From Uliginosibacterium flavum (lineage in GTDB: Bacteria > Pseudomonadota > Gammaproteobacteria > Burkholderiales > Rhodocyclaceae): DNA of 64,000 nt. How positions within the stretch are numbered: position 1 is the stretch's first letter; every line of letters starts with the position of its first letter. The notes under the pieces are model-generated. The model was not told where the DNA came from. It ran no database searches and worked only from the letters and a program-made list of their open reading frames with translations. Below are positions 26,193 through 36,049 of the stretch, one piece after another. The stretch spans positions 124,001 to 188,000 of the forward strand of contig NZ_JBEWZI010000007.1 in the NCBI RefSeq assembly GCF_040566545.1, written 5' to 3'. Position numbers and translations under genes: made by a program.

Positions 26193-28619
26193 GTGAATTC
26201 ACCGACCCCTGAGGCCATCGCCCTGAATGCCGCCATCGACGAACAACTCCTGAAGACCGTAGGCGTGGCACGTCAGGATGCGACCTCCACTGATCTGATG
26301 AAAGCCGTCGCCCAAGTGGCGCGCGAGCAACTCTCCGAACGCTGGGTGCAGACCCAGGGCGCCGACCGCGACAACAAGGCGCGGCGCGTGTATTACCTGT
26401 CGATGGAATTCCTGATCGGCCGCACCCTGTCCAACGCGCTGGGCGCGCTGCGCCTGACAGATGCGGCAATGCAAGGCATGACGGATCACGCCCACACGCT
26501 GGAGGAGATCGTCGATCAGGAGCCGGATGCCGCGCTGGGCAACGGTGGTCTGGGCCGTCTGGCCGCGTGCTTTCTGGATTCCATGGCCAACCTCGGCCTG
26601 CCCTCTTTCGGCTACGGCATCCGTTACGAATACGGCATGTTCAAGCAGAAGATCGTCGGCGGCGCGCAGACCGAGCTGCCCGATCCCTGGCTGGCCGACG
26701 GCACGCCTTGGGAATTCCCGCGTGCCGACATCAGCTTCCCGGTGCGCTTTGGAGGCTGGGTGGAACACATCGGGGACCGCGCCGTGTGGCGCCATGCCGG
26801 CGAAGTGGTCGCCAAGGCTTACGACATGGTGGTCCCGGGCTACGGTACTAAAAAAGTCAGCACCTTGCGCCTGTGGAAGGCCGTCGCCCCGGCCGACCTC
26901 GATCTGCAGGCCTTCAACACCGGCGACTATGGCCGCGCGGCCCAGGTCAAGAACGAATTCGAGAACATCTCCTGGGTGCTCTACCCGAACGACAGCACCC
27001 CGGCCGGGCGCGAACTGCGCCTGCGTCAGGAGTATTTCTTCGTAGCCGCTTCAGTGCGCGACATCCTGCTGCGCCACATGGTGGAGCATGGCACGCTCGA
27101 CAATCTGCACGATTTTGTCGCCATGCACCTGAATGACACTCACCCGGCAATTGCCGTGGCCGAATTGATGCATGTGCTGTGCGATGAACACAGCATGCCC
27201 TGGGCGAAAGCCTGGGAAATCTGCCAGAAGACCTTCTCCTACACCAATCACACCCTGATGCCTGAGGCGCTGGAGACCTGGCCGGTCGGACTGATGCAGC
27301 ATGTGCTGCCACGTCATTTGGAAATCATCCTGCGCATCAACGCCGAATTCCTGGCCTTGGCCGCCAAACATCGCCCCGGCGACAACGGCTTCCTCGCCCG
27401 CCTGTCGCTGATCGACGAAAGCGGCGAGCGCCGTGTGCGCATGGCCAATCTGTCGGTGGTAGGCAGTCACATGATCAATGGCGTATCGGCACTGCACTCC
27501 GATCTGCTGGTCAAGACCTTGTTCGCCGACTTCGCCAGCCTGTGGCCCGAACGCTTCACCAACATGACCAATGGCATCACGCCACGACGCTGGCTGTCGC
27601 AAGCCAACCCGGGGCTGGCGACGCTACTCGACAAAAACATCGGGCCGGATTGGCGCAACCATCTGGACCAGCTCAAACAGGTCGAAGCGAAGCAGGATGA
27701 TGCCGCGTTCCGCGCTGAATTCATGACGATCAAGCACGCCAACAAGAGGCGTCTCGCAGCACTGATCGAAAAAACCACAGGCATCAAGGTCAGCCCGGAC
27801 AGCCTCTTCGACGTGCAGATCAAACGCATCCACGAATACAAGCGCCAGTTGCTCAACGTGCTGCATGTCATCTGGCGCTATCAGGCCATCCTCGCCTCAC
27901 CGGATGCCCAGTGGGTGCCGCGCGTCACGATCTTTGCCGGCAAGGCCGCCTCCAGTTACATGTCCGCCAAGTCGATCATTCACCTGATCCATGACGTGGG
28001 CAACGTCATCAACAACGACCCGCGTATCGGCGACAAGCTGAAGCTGGTCTTCATCCCCAACTACGGCGTCTCCGTGGCCGAGGTGATCATGCCCGGCGCG
28101 GATCTGTCCGAGCAGATCTCCACCGCCGGCACCGAAGCCTCCGGCACCGGCAACATGAAGCTGGCCCTCAACGGCGCGCTGACCATCGGCACCGATGACG
28201 GCGCCAATATCGAGATCCGCGAAAATGTGGGCGACGACAACATCTTCATCTTTGGTCTGCGCACACCCGAAGTGCAGGCGATGAAGCAGGGCGGCTACCA
28301 GCCGATGCGCCTCTACGAAAACAATCCGGGCCTCAAGGCCGTACTCGATGCGATTGCCGGCGGACAGTTCTCGCCCAACGAGCCGGGACGCTATCGCGGC
28401 CTGGTCGACGCCCTGCTGTGGGGTGGCGATCACTACATGCTGCTGGCCGATTACGCCTCCTACATCGAGACACAAACCCGGGTCGATGCTTTGTATGCAC
28501 AGCCGGAAGCCTGGGCACGCAAGGCCATCATCAACATGGCCAACATGGGCTCATTCTCCTCGGATCGCACCATCGCGCAGTACGCCAAGGAGATCTGGAA
28601 CATCCCGGTGGCGCCATGA
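26193..28619 (+). CDS. glgP: Glycogen/starch phosphorylase
   Basis: PLP enzyme that releases glucose-1-phosphate from glycogen ends. The 808-residue protein (GT35) has the KRIHEYKRQ motif near residue 540 and the PLP-lysine region EASGTGNMKLALNGALTIGT near residue 650. The GTG at 26193 is preferred: AAGGAG lies five bases upstream and VNSPTPEA is a typical beginning; an in-frame ATG at 26118 would add 25 residues. It shares a divergent spacer with glgC. Confidence 0.93.
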   Translation: MNSPTPEAIALNAAIDEQLLKTVGVARQDATSTDLMKAVAQVAREQLSERWVQTQGADRDNKARRVYYLSMEFLIGRTLSNALGALRLTDAAMQGMTDHAHTLEEIVDQEPDAALGNGGLGRLAACFLDSMANLGLPSFGYGIRYEYGMFKQKIVGGAQTELPDPWLADGTPWEFPRADISFPVRFGGWVEHIGDRAVWRHAGEVVAKAYDMVVPGYGTKKVSTLRLWKAVAPADLDLQAFNTGDYGRAAQVKNEFENISWVLYPNDSTPAGRELRLRQEYFFVAASVRDILLRHMVEHGTLDNLHDFVAMHLNDTHPAIAVAELMHVLCDEHSMPWAKAWEICQKTFSYTNHTLMPEALETWPVGLMQHVLPRHLEIILRINAEFLALAAKHRPGDNGFLARLSLIDESGERRVRMANLSVVGSHMINGVSALHSDLLVKTLFADFASLWPERFTNMTNGITPRRWLSQANPGLATLLDKNIGPDWRNHLDQLKQVEAKQDDAAFRAEFMTIKHANKRRLAALIEKTTGIKVSPDSLFDVQIKRIHEYKRQLLNVLHVIWRYQAILASPDAQWVPRVTIFAGKAASSYMSAKSIIHLIHDVGNVINNDPRIGDKLKLVFIPNYGVSVAEVIMPGADLSEQISTAGTEASGTGNMKLALNGALTIGTDDGANIEIRENVGDDNIFIFGLRTPEVQAMKQGGYQPMRLYENNPGLKAVLDAIAGGQFSPNEPGRYRGLVDALLWGGDHYMLLADYASYIETQTRVDALYAQPEAWARKAIINMANMGSFSSDRTIAQYAKEIWNIPVAP

Positions 28620-28624
28620 GGAAC

Positions 28625-28712
28625 ACCTGCCTGAAGAGCCACTCGCAGCGGACCTCTTCAGGCAGGTGTGCTGCAGAGCAAGGCTTGGTGCGGCTCTACA
28701 GGCGCTTCATTT
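28625..28712. repeat. CTGAAGAG-family palindromic repeat after glgP
   Basis: A perfect 14-bp inverted repeat, ACCTGCCTGAAGAG (28625-28638) with CTCTTCAGGCAGGT (28654-28667), starting six bases after the glgP stop. A third partial arm (GGTGCGGCTCTACAGGC) follows at about 28689. There is no T-run, so it is not a standard terminator. Confidence 0.7.
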
Positions 28713-28772
28713 TAAAAATCAGTGTAGTGCTTGCGAATAGGTTGAACCGGCAGAGCCCTCACGGAGGAATTC

Positions 28773-28828
28773 GTAGGTGCGACTTTAGTCGCACGCCAAG
28801 CGCGGCGGCGGACTGAAGTCCGCCCTAC
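28773..28828. repeat. REPIN-like element, different arm sequence
   Basis: GTAGG at the left and CCTAC at the right enclose two internal hairpins (GTGCGACTTTAGTCGCAC at 28777-28794, and GGCGGACTGAAGTCCGCC to 28824). The outer boxes are shared with the elements at 8.6 and 33.2 kb, but the two arms are not exact complements of each other. Confidence 0.7.
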
Positions 28829-28922
28829 AAGAGCACCGGCGCCCTGCGAAGTCTTTCACGCATGCCCCCGCACCTCAAGGCACGTCTCAACCCCGCAGCA
28901 GAAAATGGATTAAGCTCGCCGC

Positions 28923-31094
28923 ATGCTGACCGACACCGAACTCCAGACATTCTGCGACGCCCGTCACGGCGATCCGTTTTCCATTCTGGGCATGCACGCT
29001 GCGGATGCGGGTGGCTTCTGGCTGCGCGCCTTCATTCCCGGCGCCACTGCCATCGACGTCGTGGATCGCGCCCGCAAGCGGCGCGGCGCACTGGTCGAGC
29101 GCCAATCGAGCGGATTCTTCGAAGGTCTCATCGACGCCAAGAAGCCCTTTGCCTACCGCCTGCGCGTCACCTGGCAGGACGGCAACGTGGTCACCCTTGA
29201 GGATCCTTACCGCTTCCCGCCAGTACTGGGCGAAACCGATGCCTGGCTGCTCGGTGAAGGCACCCATCTGCGCCCTTACGAAATCCTCGGCGCGCGCTGC
29301 TGCGAGATTGATGGCGTCACCGGCACCAGCTTCGCGGTATGGGCGCCAAACGCCTCGCGCGTCGCCGTGCTCGGCGATTTCAACGGCTGGGACAATCGCC
29401 GCCACCCGATGCGCCTGCGCCGTGAATGCGGCGTGTGGGAAATCTTCCTGCCCGACGTGCCGGAAGGCGCTTGCTACAAATACGAAGTCCGTGCCGCCAA
29501 CGGCCACACCCTGCCGCTGAAGGCCGACCCCTACGCGCTGCAATCCGAGCTGCGCCCCTCGACCGCCAGCGTGGTCAGCCACCTGCCGCCAACCGTTGCA
29601 CCTTCGCCCGAGCGCCAACGTGCCAACGCACTTGATCAGCCGATCAGCATCTATGAGGTACATCTGGCTTCATGGCGGCGCAAGAACCACGGGCAGGACT
29701 GGCTCAACTGGGATGAGCTCGCCGACCAGCTCGTGCCCTACGCGCAATGGATGGGCTTCACCCACCTGGAATTGATGCCGATCAGCGAGCACCCCTTCGA
29801 TGGCTCCTGGGGCTATCAGAGCATCGGCCTGTATTCGCCCACAGCGCGTTTCGGCGATACCGCCGGTTTCACCCGCTTCATCGAACGCAGCCATGCCGCA
29901 GGCATCGGCGTACTGCTCGACTGGGTGCCCGCGCACTTCCCGACCGATGCACACGGCCTCGCCAATTTCGACGGCACGCACCTCTACGAGTACGCCGATC
30001 CCCGCGAGGGTTTCCATCAGGACTGGAACACCCTGATCTACAATTTCGGCCGCACCGAAGTACGCAACTTCCTGATTGCCAACGCGCTGTACTGGCTGGA
30101 GCGCTACAACGTCGATGGCCTGCGCGTGGATGCCGTCGCCTCGATGCTCTACCGTGACTACTCGCGCAAGGAAGGCGAGTGGATTCCGAACGCGCAGGGC
30201 GGACGCGAAAACCTCGAAGCCATCGCCTTCCTCAAGCGCATGAACGAGGTTGTCGGCGGCGAACGCCCGCAGGCCATCACGCTCGCGGAAGAATCGACCT
30301 CCTACCCGGCCGTATCGCGCCCGACCTTCGCCGGCGGACTCGGCTTCCACTACAAATGGAACATGGGCTGGATGCACGACACCCTGCAATACATGGCGCG
30401 TGACCCGATCCACCGCAAACACCACCACGACGAGATGAGCTTCGGGCTGGTGTATGCCTTCAGCGAAAACTTCGTACTGCCGATCTCGCATGACGAAGTC
30501 GTACATGGCAAGGGCTCGATGCTTGGCAAGATGCCCGGCGACCGCTGGCAGAAGTTCGCCAACCTGCGCGCCTACTACGGCTTCATGTTCGGCCACCCCG
30601 GCAAGAAGCTGCTATTCATGGGCTGCGAGTTCGGGCAGGAGGCCGAATGGAATCACGAGCGGAGCCTGGACTGGCATCTGACCGACGATCCCATGCACGC
30701 CGGCGTGCAGCGCGTGGTGCGCGACCTGAACCATTTCTACCGTGCCAGCGCAGCCCTGCACCAGCGCGATGCCGATGGTTACGGCTTCGAATGGATCGAA
30801 CACAGCGACGCCTACAACTCGATCTTCAGCTTTATCCGTCATGGCGGTGAAGGCAGCCATCCCGTCGTGGTGATCTGCAATTTCACGCCGACCGTGCATC
30901 GTGGCTATCGCCTGGGCGTGCCGCGCGCCGGCAGCTATGTGGAACGCATCAACACCGATTCGGCCCACTACGGCGGCAGCAATGTCGGCACACCCTTTGC
31001 CAGCAGTCACGAAGTGCCCTGGCAACAAAGGCTGGATTCGATCCTGATTGACGTGCCACCACTGGCCACGGTGATTTTTGAATGGCAGCCCTGA
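28923..31094 (+). CDS. glgB: 1,4-alpha-glucan branching enzyme
   Basis: GH13 enzyme that introduces alpha-1,6 branches. The 723-residue protein has two N-terminal CBM48-like domains (about 10-100 and 115-210; FAVWAPNASRVAVLGDFNGW). The catalytic barrel carries GLRVDAVASMLYRDYSR (nucleophile Asp), EESTSYP (acid Glu) and LPISHDEVVHGKGSM. The length is normal for the long form. It is followed ten bases later by glgX, so the pair is probably co-transcribed. Confidence 0.95.
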   Translation: MLTDTELQTFCDARHGDPFSILGMHAADAGGFWLRAFIPGATAIDVVDRARKRRGALVERQSSGFFEGLIDAKKPFAYRLRVTWQDGNVVTLEDPYRFPPVLGETDAWLLGEGTHLRPYEILGARCCEIDGVTGTSFAVWAPNASRVAVLGDFNGWDNRRHPMRLRRECGVWEIFLPDVPEGACYKYEVRAANGHTLPLKADPYALQSELRPSTASVVSHLPPTVAPSPERQRANALDQPISIYEVHLASWRRKNHGQDWLNWDELADQLVPYAQWMGFTHLELMPISEHPFDGSWGYQSIGLYSPTARFGDTAGFTRFIERSHAAGIGVLLDWVPAHFPTDAHGLANFDGTHLYEYADPREGFHQDWNTLIYNFGRTEVRNFLIANALYWLERYNVDGLRVDAVASMLYRDYSRKEGEWIPNAQGGRENLEAIAFLKRMNEVVGGERPQAITLAEESTSYPAVSRPTFAGGLGFHYKWNMGWMHDTLQYMARDPIHRKHHHDEMSFGLVYAFSENFVLPISHDEVVHGKGSMLGKMPGDRWQKFANLRAYYGFMFGHPGKKLLFMGCEFGQEAEWNHERSLDWHLTDDPMHAGVQRVVRDLNHFYRASAALHQRDADGYGFEWIEHSDAYNSIFSFIRHGGEGSHPVVVICNFTPTVHRGYRLGVPRAGSYVERINTDSAHYGGSNVGTPFASSHEVPWQQRLDSILIDVPPLATVIFEWQP

Positions 31095-31104
31095 GGAAGC
31101 ATTG

Positions 31105-33177
31105 ATGGAAAACCCGCTCGCACTGGAACCCGGCAAGCCCTGGCCCCTCGGCGCGCACGCCGACGCGGCAGGGGTCAACTTCGCAATTTTCTCCGCCAAC
31201 GCGACCGCAGTATTCCTGTGCCTGTTCGACGCGGCCGGTGAAAACGAAATGATGCGCCTGCCGCTGTCATGCCACACGCTTGACGTATGGCACGGCTATC
31301 TGCCCGACGCCAAACCCGGCCTGATTTACGGTCTGCGCTGCGAGGGACCGTGGGCGCCTCAAGAGGGTCATTACTTCAATCCGGACAAGCTTCTTCTTGA
31401 TCCATATGCACGCGAAATCGTCGGCCGCTTCGACTGGAGCGATGCAAACTTCTGCGCCATTCCCGACAGCCACGAACAGCTGTGTACCATCGACAACGGC
31501 AGCCGCGCACTCAAGGCCCGCGTGCCGGCCCCCGACAGCTTCGACTGGGGCGATGACCAGCCCCCGGCGCTGAGCCCCGCCGACACGGTAATCTACGAGC
31601 TGCACATCAAGGGTTTCTCCAGGCTCAATCCGGCACTGCCCGAAGCCCTGCGCGGCACCTATGCCGGCCTCGCCCACCCGGTTTCCATTGCGCACCTCAA
31701 ACGTCTGGGCGTCACCGCGCTGAGCCTCCTGCCGGTGCATTACCACCTGGACGAGTTGCGCCTCACGCAGATGGGCCTGGTGAATTACTGGGGCTACAAC
31801 AGCATCAATTTCTTCACACCCGACCCGCGCTTTGCTTCAGGCAACGAAGGCCTGTCGGTGCGTGATGAATTCCGCAGCATGGTCCGCGCACTCCATGCCG
31901 AAGGCATCAAAGTATTTCTGGACGTAGTCTACAACCACACCGCCGAGGGCGATGCCACCGGCGCCAGCATCAGCTTTCGCGGGCTGGACAACGCCAGCTA
32001 CTACCGCCTGGACGCCAATAACAAACGCACCTTCATCAACGACACAGGTTGCGGCAACACGCTCGACATCCGTCAGCCCAACGTCCTGCGTCTGGTGCTG
32101 GACAGCCTGCGCTACTGGGTCAGCGACATGCATGTCGACGGTTTCCGTTTCGACCTCGCCCCCATCATGGGGCGCGACGATGGCGGTTTCAATCCACGCG
32201 CGGCCTTCTTCGCCGCCGTGGCGCAAGATCCCGTACTGTCGCATGTCACCATGATCGCCGAGCCTTGGGACATCGGCCCCGGTGGCTACCAGCTGGGAGG
32301 ATTCCCACGCGGCTGGCACGAATGGAATGACCGCTTCCGCGACACTCTGCGCGCCTTCTGGCTCAGTGCCCCGTGCACACGCGGCGATTTCGCAATGCGC
32401 CTGTGCGGCTCCTCCGACCTGTTCCAGGCCAACCGGCGCGAACCGCTGGCCTCGGTCAATTACGTTGTCTCCCACGATGGCTACACCCTGCGCGATCTGC
32501 TCAGCTATGTCGTGCGGCGCAATCAAGCCAATGGTGAAGACAATCGCGATGGCCACAATCACAACCTCAGCCACAACTGCGGCGAAGAAGGCCCCAGCAC
32601 CGATCCCGCCGTAACCGCGCTGCGCAGCAGGATGCAACGCGTGCTGCTGGCCAGCGCCATTTTCTCGCAAGGCACGCCGATGCTCGCGGCCGGCGACGAA
32701 CTGGGCCACAGCCAGCAGGGCAACAACAATCCCTACTGCCAGGACAACGAGACCACCTGGATCGACTGGGAAGCGGCCGATCAGGACCTGATCGGTTACA
32801 CCGCCCGCCTGCTGTCGCTGCGCCATCAGGCCATGCTCTTCGCCACGCACTGGTACCGGCGCGGCGTCAGTGATCTGGTCTGGCTGCGCCACGATGGCGA
32901 AGCCCTGCACAGCCACGAATGGCGTGACAACGGTGCACGCATACTGGGCTGCCTGATCAGCCAGCCTGGCCGCGCCAAAGTGCCGCTGCTGCTGCTAATC
33001 AACGCCGAAACCGTCGACCACCGCTTCCTGCTGCCTGCGGGCGAATGGCGTGTGTGGCTGGACACCGCCCATCCGCGCGGCGAATCCGACTGGCATGGCC
33101 ACGGCGAAACCCTGTTCCCGCTGGCCGCACACAGCATGGTGCTGTTGGCCGCCGGCGGGGCGAAAATTCATCTGTAG
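31105..33177 (+). CDS. glgX: Glycogen debranching enzyme GlgX
   Basis: GH13 isoamylase-type enzyme that hydrolyses the short branches left by phosphorylase. The 690-residue protein has an N-terminal CBM48 (AAGVNFAIFSANATAVFLCL), DVVYNHTAEG, GFRFDLAPIMGRD (nucleophile Asp) and MIAEPWDIGPGGYQ (acid Glu). The ATG at 31105 follows GAGGAAG; an upstream start at 31078 would overlap glgB. Its TAG stop lies within the first bases of a REPIN-like element, so insertion of that element may have set the C-terminus. Confidence 0.94.
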   Translation: MENPLALEPGKPWPLGAHADAAGVNFAIFSANATAVFLCLFDAAGENEMMRLPLSCHTLDVWHGYLPDAKPGLIYGLRCEGPWAPQEGHYFNPDKLLLDPYAREIVGRFDWSDANFCAIPDSHEQLCTIDNGSRALKARVPAPDSFDWGDDQPPALSPADTVIYELHIKGFSRLNPALPEALRGTYAGLAHPVSIAHLKRLGVTALSLLPVHYHLDELRLTQMGLVNYWGYNSINFFTPDPRFASGNEGLSVRDEFRSMVRALHAEGIKVFLDVVYNHTAEGDATGASISFRGLDNASYYRLDANNKRTFINDTGCGNTLDIRQPNVLRLVLDSLRYWVSDMHVDGFRFDLAPIMGRDDGGFNPRAAFFAAVAQDPVLSHVTMIAEPWDIGPGGYQLGGFPRGWHEWNDRFRDTLRAFWLSAPCTRGDFAMRLCGSSDLFQANRREPLASVNYVVSHDGYTLRDLLSYVVRRNQANGEDNRDGHNHNLSHNCGEEGPSTDPAVTALRSRMQRVLLASAIFSQGTPMLAAGDELGHSQQGNNNPYCQDNETTWIDWEAADQDLIGYTARLLSLRHQAMLFATHWYRRGVSDLVWLRHDGEALHSHEWRDNGARILGCLISQPGRAKVPLLLLINAETVDHRFLLPAGEWRVWLDTAHPRGESDWHGHGETLFPLAAHSMVLLAAGGAKIHL

Positions 33178-33224
33178 GAGCGGCTTCAGCCGCGAATGTC
33201 ATTCGCGGCCGAAGCCGCTCCTAC
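33174..33224. repeat. REPIN-like element spanning the glgX stop codon
   Basis: Arms of 24 bp (33174-33197, beginning GTAGGAGCGGC; 33201-33224) with one mismatch and a three-base loop. The left arm is the same as that at 8604 except for one base. Its second to fourth bases are the TAG stop of glgX. Confidence 0.9.
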
Positions 33225-33253
33225 AAAACGCCAGCAACAATCAGGACAAATTC

Positions 33254-34738
33254 ATGCGATTCCCCCGTGCCAGCGGCATCCTCCTCCACCCCACCTCGCT
33301 CCCCGGCCCGCACGGCTCCGGCGATCTGGGCATTGAGGCACGCCATTTCGTCGACTGGCTCGCCGCCAGCGGCCAGTCGCTGTGGCAGATTCTGCCGCTG
33401 GGCGGCATCGGCCCCGGCAACTCCCCTTACATGAGCAGCTCGGCCTTTGCCGGCAATGTTCTACTGATTGATCTGGCCGAATTGCAAGCACAGGGTTGGC
33501 TGCCTGAAAAACTCGCACCTGATTCAGCATTTTCTGGCAGCGCAATCAACTTCGCCGCCGTCGTGCCATGGCGCATGACGCGCCTGCAGGAGGCCGCGAA
33601 GAACTTCTTCCTCACGGCCAGCTCAGGAACCCGCCAGGACTACGCCGACTTCTGCGCCGCGCAGGCCGACTGGCTCGACGACTACGCCCTGTTCATGGCG
33701 CTCGCCGATCACCACGGCTGGCAGGACTGGTGTGACTGGCCGGCGCCACTGGCCTGCCGCGATCCCGCAGCACTGGCCGAAGCGCGCAAAGCCCACGCCG
33801 AGCGCATCAATTTCTGGAAGTTTTGCCAGTGCGCCTTCTTCCGCCAGTGGCACGCGCTCAAGACTTACGCCAATTCAAAGGGCGTCCAGATCATCGGCGA
33901 TGCGCCGATCTTCATCGCCTATCAAAGCGCCGAAGTCTGGGCGCGGCCCGATCTGTTCGAACTTGACGCCGCTGGCAAACCACAAGTAGTGGCCGGCGTG
34001 CCGCCCGATGCCTTCAGTGCGGAAGGTCAGCGCTGGGGCAATCCGCTGTATCGCTGGTCGGCGCACGCAGCAGAAAAGTACGCCTGGTGGATCACCCGCA
34101 TCCGCCGCACTTTCGAGCTGGTCGACATCGTGCGCATCGACCACTTCCGGGGCTTCGTCGACTACTGGGAAATTCCCGCCAGCGAACCCAACGCCATCAA
34201 GGGCCGCTGGCTGCCGGGCCCCGGCGCGGCGCTGTTCGAGGCTATCGGCGCGGCACTCGGCCCGCTCAAGATCATCGCCGAAGACCTCGGCATCCTCACT
34301 CCGGCGGTGGATGCCCTGCGCCAGCAGTTCAAGCTGCCCGGCATGCGCATCCTGCATTTCGCCTTCGGCAGTGACAATAAAAACGCCTACCTGCCACACA
34401 ACTACAGCCCGGACACTGTCGTCTACACCGGCACCCACGACAACGACACCACGCGCGGCTGGTGGGCGCAGATCGGCGACGCAGAACGCCAGCACGTGCG
34501 CGACTACCTCGCCATCGACGGCCACGACATCCACTGGAGTCTGATTCGCGCGGCCTGCGCCAGCGTTGCCGACACCGCGATCCATCCGCTTCAGGACGTG
34601 CTCGGACTGGGAGCGGAGGCGCGCATGAACTTCCCCGGCAAGGCCGAGGGTTACTGGCAATGGCGCTTCGAGTGGCCGCAGATTCAGCCGCAGCATGGCG
34701 CGCTACTTTCAAGTTTTTGCAGGCTGTATCGTCGCTGA
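33254..34738 (+). CDS. malQ: 4-alpha-glucanotransferase (amylomaltase)
   Basis: GH77 enzyme that transfers glucan segments between maltodextrins, recycling the products of GlgX. The 494-residue protein has SGILLHPTSLPGPHGSGDLG at its start, then GDAPIFIAYQSAEVW, RIDHFRGFVDYW (nucleophile Asp), IIAEDLG (acid Glu) and YTGTHDNDTTRGWW. CAGGAC precedes the ATG at 33254. It closes the glycogen cluster; the DNA that follows has different composition. Confidence 0.95.
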   Translation: MRFPRASGILLHPTSLPGPHGSGDLGIEARHFVDWLAASGQSLWQILPLGGIGPGNSPYMSSSAFAGNVLLIDLAELQAQGWLPEKLAPDSAFSGSAINFAAVVPWRMTRLQEAAKNFFLTASSGTRQDYADFCAAQADWLDDYALFMALADHHGWQDWCDWPAPLACRDPAALAEARKAHAERINFWKFCQCAFFRQWHALKTYANSKGVQIIGDAPIFIAYQSAEVWARPDLFELDAAGKPQVVAGVPPDAFSAEGQRWGNPLYRWSAHAAEKYAWWITRIRRTFELVDIVRIDHFRGFVDYWEIPASEPNAIKGRWLPGPGAALFEAIGAALGPLKIIAEDLGILTPAVDALRQQFKLPGMRILHFAFGSDNKNAYLPHNYSPDTVVYTGTHDNDTTRGWWAQIGDAERQHVRDYLAIDGHDIHWSLIRAACASVADTAIHPLQDVLGLGAEARMNFPGKAEGYWQWRFEWPQIQPQHGALLSSFCRLYRR

Positions 34739-35029
34739 GGAATTGGTTATTCGCTGTTGATGTAATCTGGAGAGCCCAAACATCCTTGGGCTTGAGCGGA
34801 GGAGTGTAAGTTCGACAGATCGAGACGCTAATTTTCGGCTTCAATCAAAACGGGGCAGCCGGTGAGCAACGCAGTATAGAACGACTGACCAGCTGATCTA
34901 ATGTCCATGCTGGCCAAAAATTTTCCTATCTCTATCCGCAAAAATGACCTACGCGTACTCTACACACCTAGGCGTGTACGACGCAATCGACATATTTAAC
35001 CAACTCTTGCACTCATGTAAAGTGACTGC
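34739..35029. other. Intergenic DNA at the left edge of the accessory island
   Basis: No gene is supported. AGCCCAA and TTGGGCT (34772-34791) form a short hairpin without a T-run. Base composition becomes visibly more A+T-rich than in malQ. Confidence 0.5.
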
Positions 35030-35452
35030 ATGAGCACCATTACCCACATATTTATAGACTTCGACGGCACGCTGCATACAGCAGATGTGCGCACGCGCGA
35101 CCTGTTCTGCTGGCTGCCGCTCCTAGTCAAAATCCTAGAACCCTACACGGCGGTACGCATAATCGTCAGCTCTGATTGGCGAACGCGCTGTAGTGACGAA
35201 CAGCTCATCCAGATATTGGGACCTCTTGGTAGTCGCTTTGCGGGAATTACCGAGACGTATGGATCGGATCGGGCCCAAGAAATTCGTGACGACGTCCGCG
35301 CCAGAAAGATTACACGCTGGCTTGCCTTGGATGACCACGAGACCGTACAGATAGCAGCCAAAAGCAATCCCCGCTTTGTCTGGTGCCCTCCGGACCAAGG
35401 CATTTCATGCCCTGTAGTGCAGGCAAAACTGAAGGGGCTGCTGGCAAGCTGA
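35030..35452 (+). CDS. HAD-family phosphatase-like protein
   Basis: The 140-residue protein has the HAD motifs in order: DFDGTLH (motif I, both Asp present), VSSDWR (motif II Ser) and WLALDDHE (motif IV acids). A short cap and the SSDWR motif resemble the HAD domains found in bacterial RNA-repair 'Swiss army knife' proteins and related stand-alone forms. The substrate is unknown. The gene is isolated, in DNA of lower GC than the glycogen cluster, which suggests recent acquisition. Confidence 0.7.
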   Translation: MSTITHIFIDFDGTLHTADVRTRDLFCWLPLLVKILEPYTAVRIIVSSDWRTRCSDEQLIQILGPLGSRFAGITETYGSDRAQEIRDDVRARKITRWLALDDHETVQIAAKSNPRFVWCPPDQGISCPVVQAKLKGLLAS

Positions 35453-36049
35453 GCTTGGACTGCGCCTTCTTTTGTATGAACTTCAGTGCTCACGGCTGCG
35501 TTCCAGAAACCTAACTTGTAAGTGGACGGACCCAGGGATCCGTCTACGGTTAATAGTGCGGACAGAGAGCGAGGCACGACAGCGCATGAACGCCCGCTTT
35601 CGGTACGCATGTCTGACGGTCCGTTGATGGCCGGCTTCTGCCTGATTGTACGCATTCGGCATACGTTCCGCAGCCCCAGGTACACCAACGACCGCTCTCA
35701 CTGTCCTTATCCGGATCATGCCGATTCTTAACCCGACATTCGTAGTCGCCACGGTTAAAAGCTGGGTTATCTAGTCGAGCTGTGCCTCAGCCGGATGCTC
35801 GGTGACTTCAGCTCGGCCGAAATAGGTAGTTGAGTTTCTACGCGATTTAGTCAGCTATATTCTGGTTCGTAGTAGGGGCGCTGAGCATGGCAGATTGAAT
35901 TCAACTACGTCGATCTGCATTCCATTGGAGCGTTCCAGAGAAGACCGCAGCTGACCAGAAAACGCTAACCAGCCACGGCTCCAGGGCGATGACTACGAAG
36001 CAACGAGAGGGAGAAATACCATCGTCATGTAGTTATAATCGCACGACCT
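35453..36049. other. Non-coding stretch with a dispersed-repeat copy
   Basis: No gene is supported. The central part (35629-35742) is one copy of a repeat shared with 40010-40136. CGCCCGCTTTCGG just upstream, and the broken character of the DNA, suggest decayed mobile or cassette sequence. Confidence 0.5.
35629..35742 (+). repeat. Direct repeat copy A (pair with 40010-40136)
   Basis: Starts GGCCGGCTTCTG and ends GACATTCG, with TGTACGCATT, CCAACGACCG and ATCCGGATCA shared in the same order and orientation with copy B. The pair flanks the redox operon and its regulator. Confidence 0.75.

Noticed and set aside
28625..28667. The 14-bp inverted repeat after glgP as an intrinsic terminator
   Set aside because: The loop is 15 bases and no U-run follows; the sequence belongs to the dispersed CTGAAGAG family.
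34772..34791. Hairpin after malQ as a terminator
   Set aside because: The stem is only 7 bp and no T-run follows on either strand.
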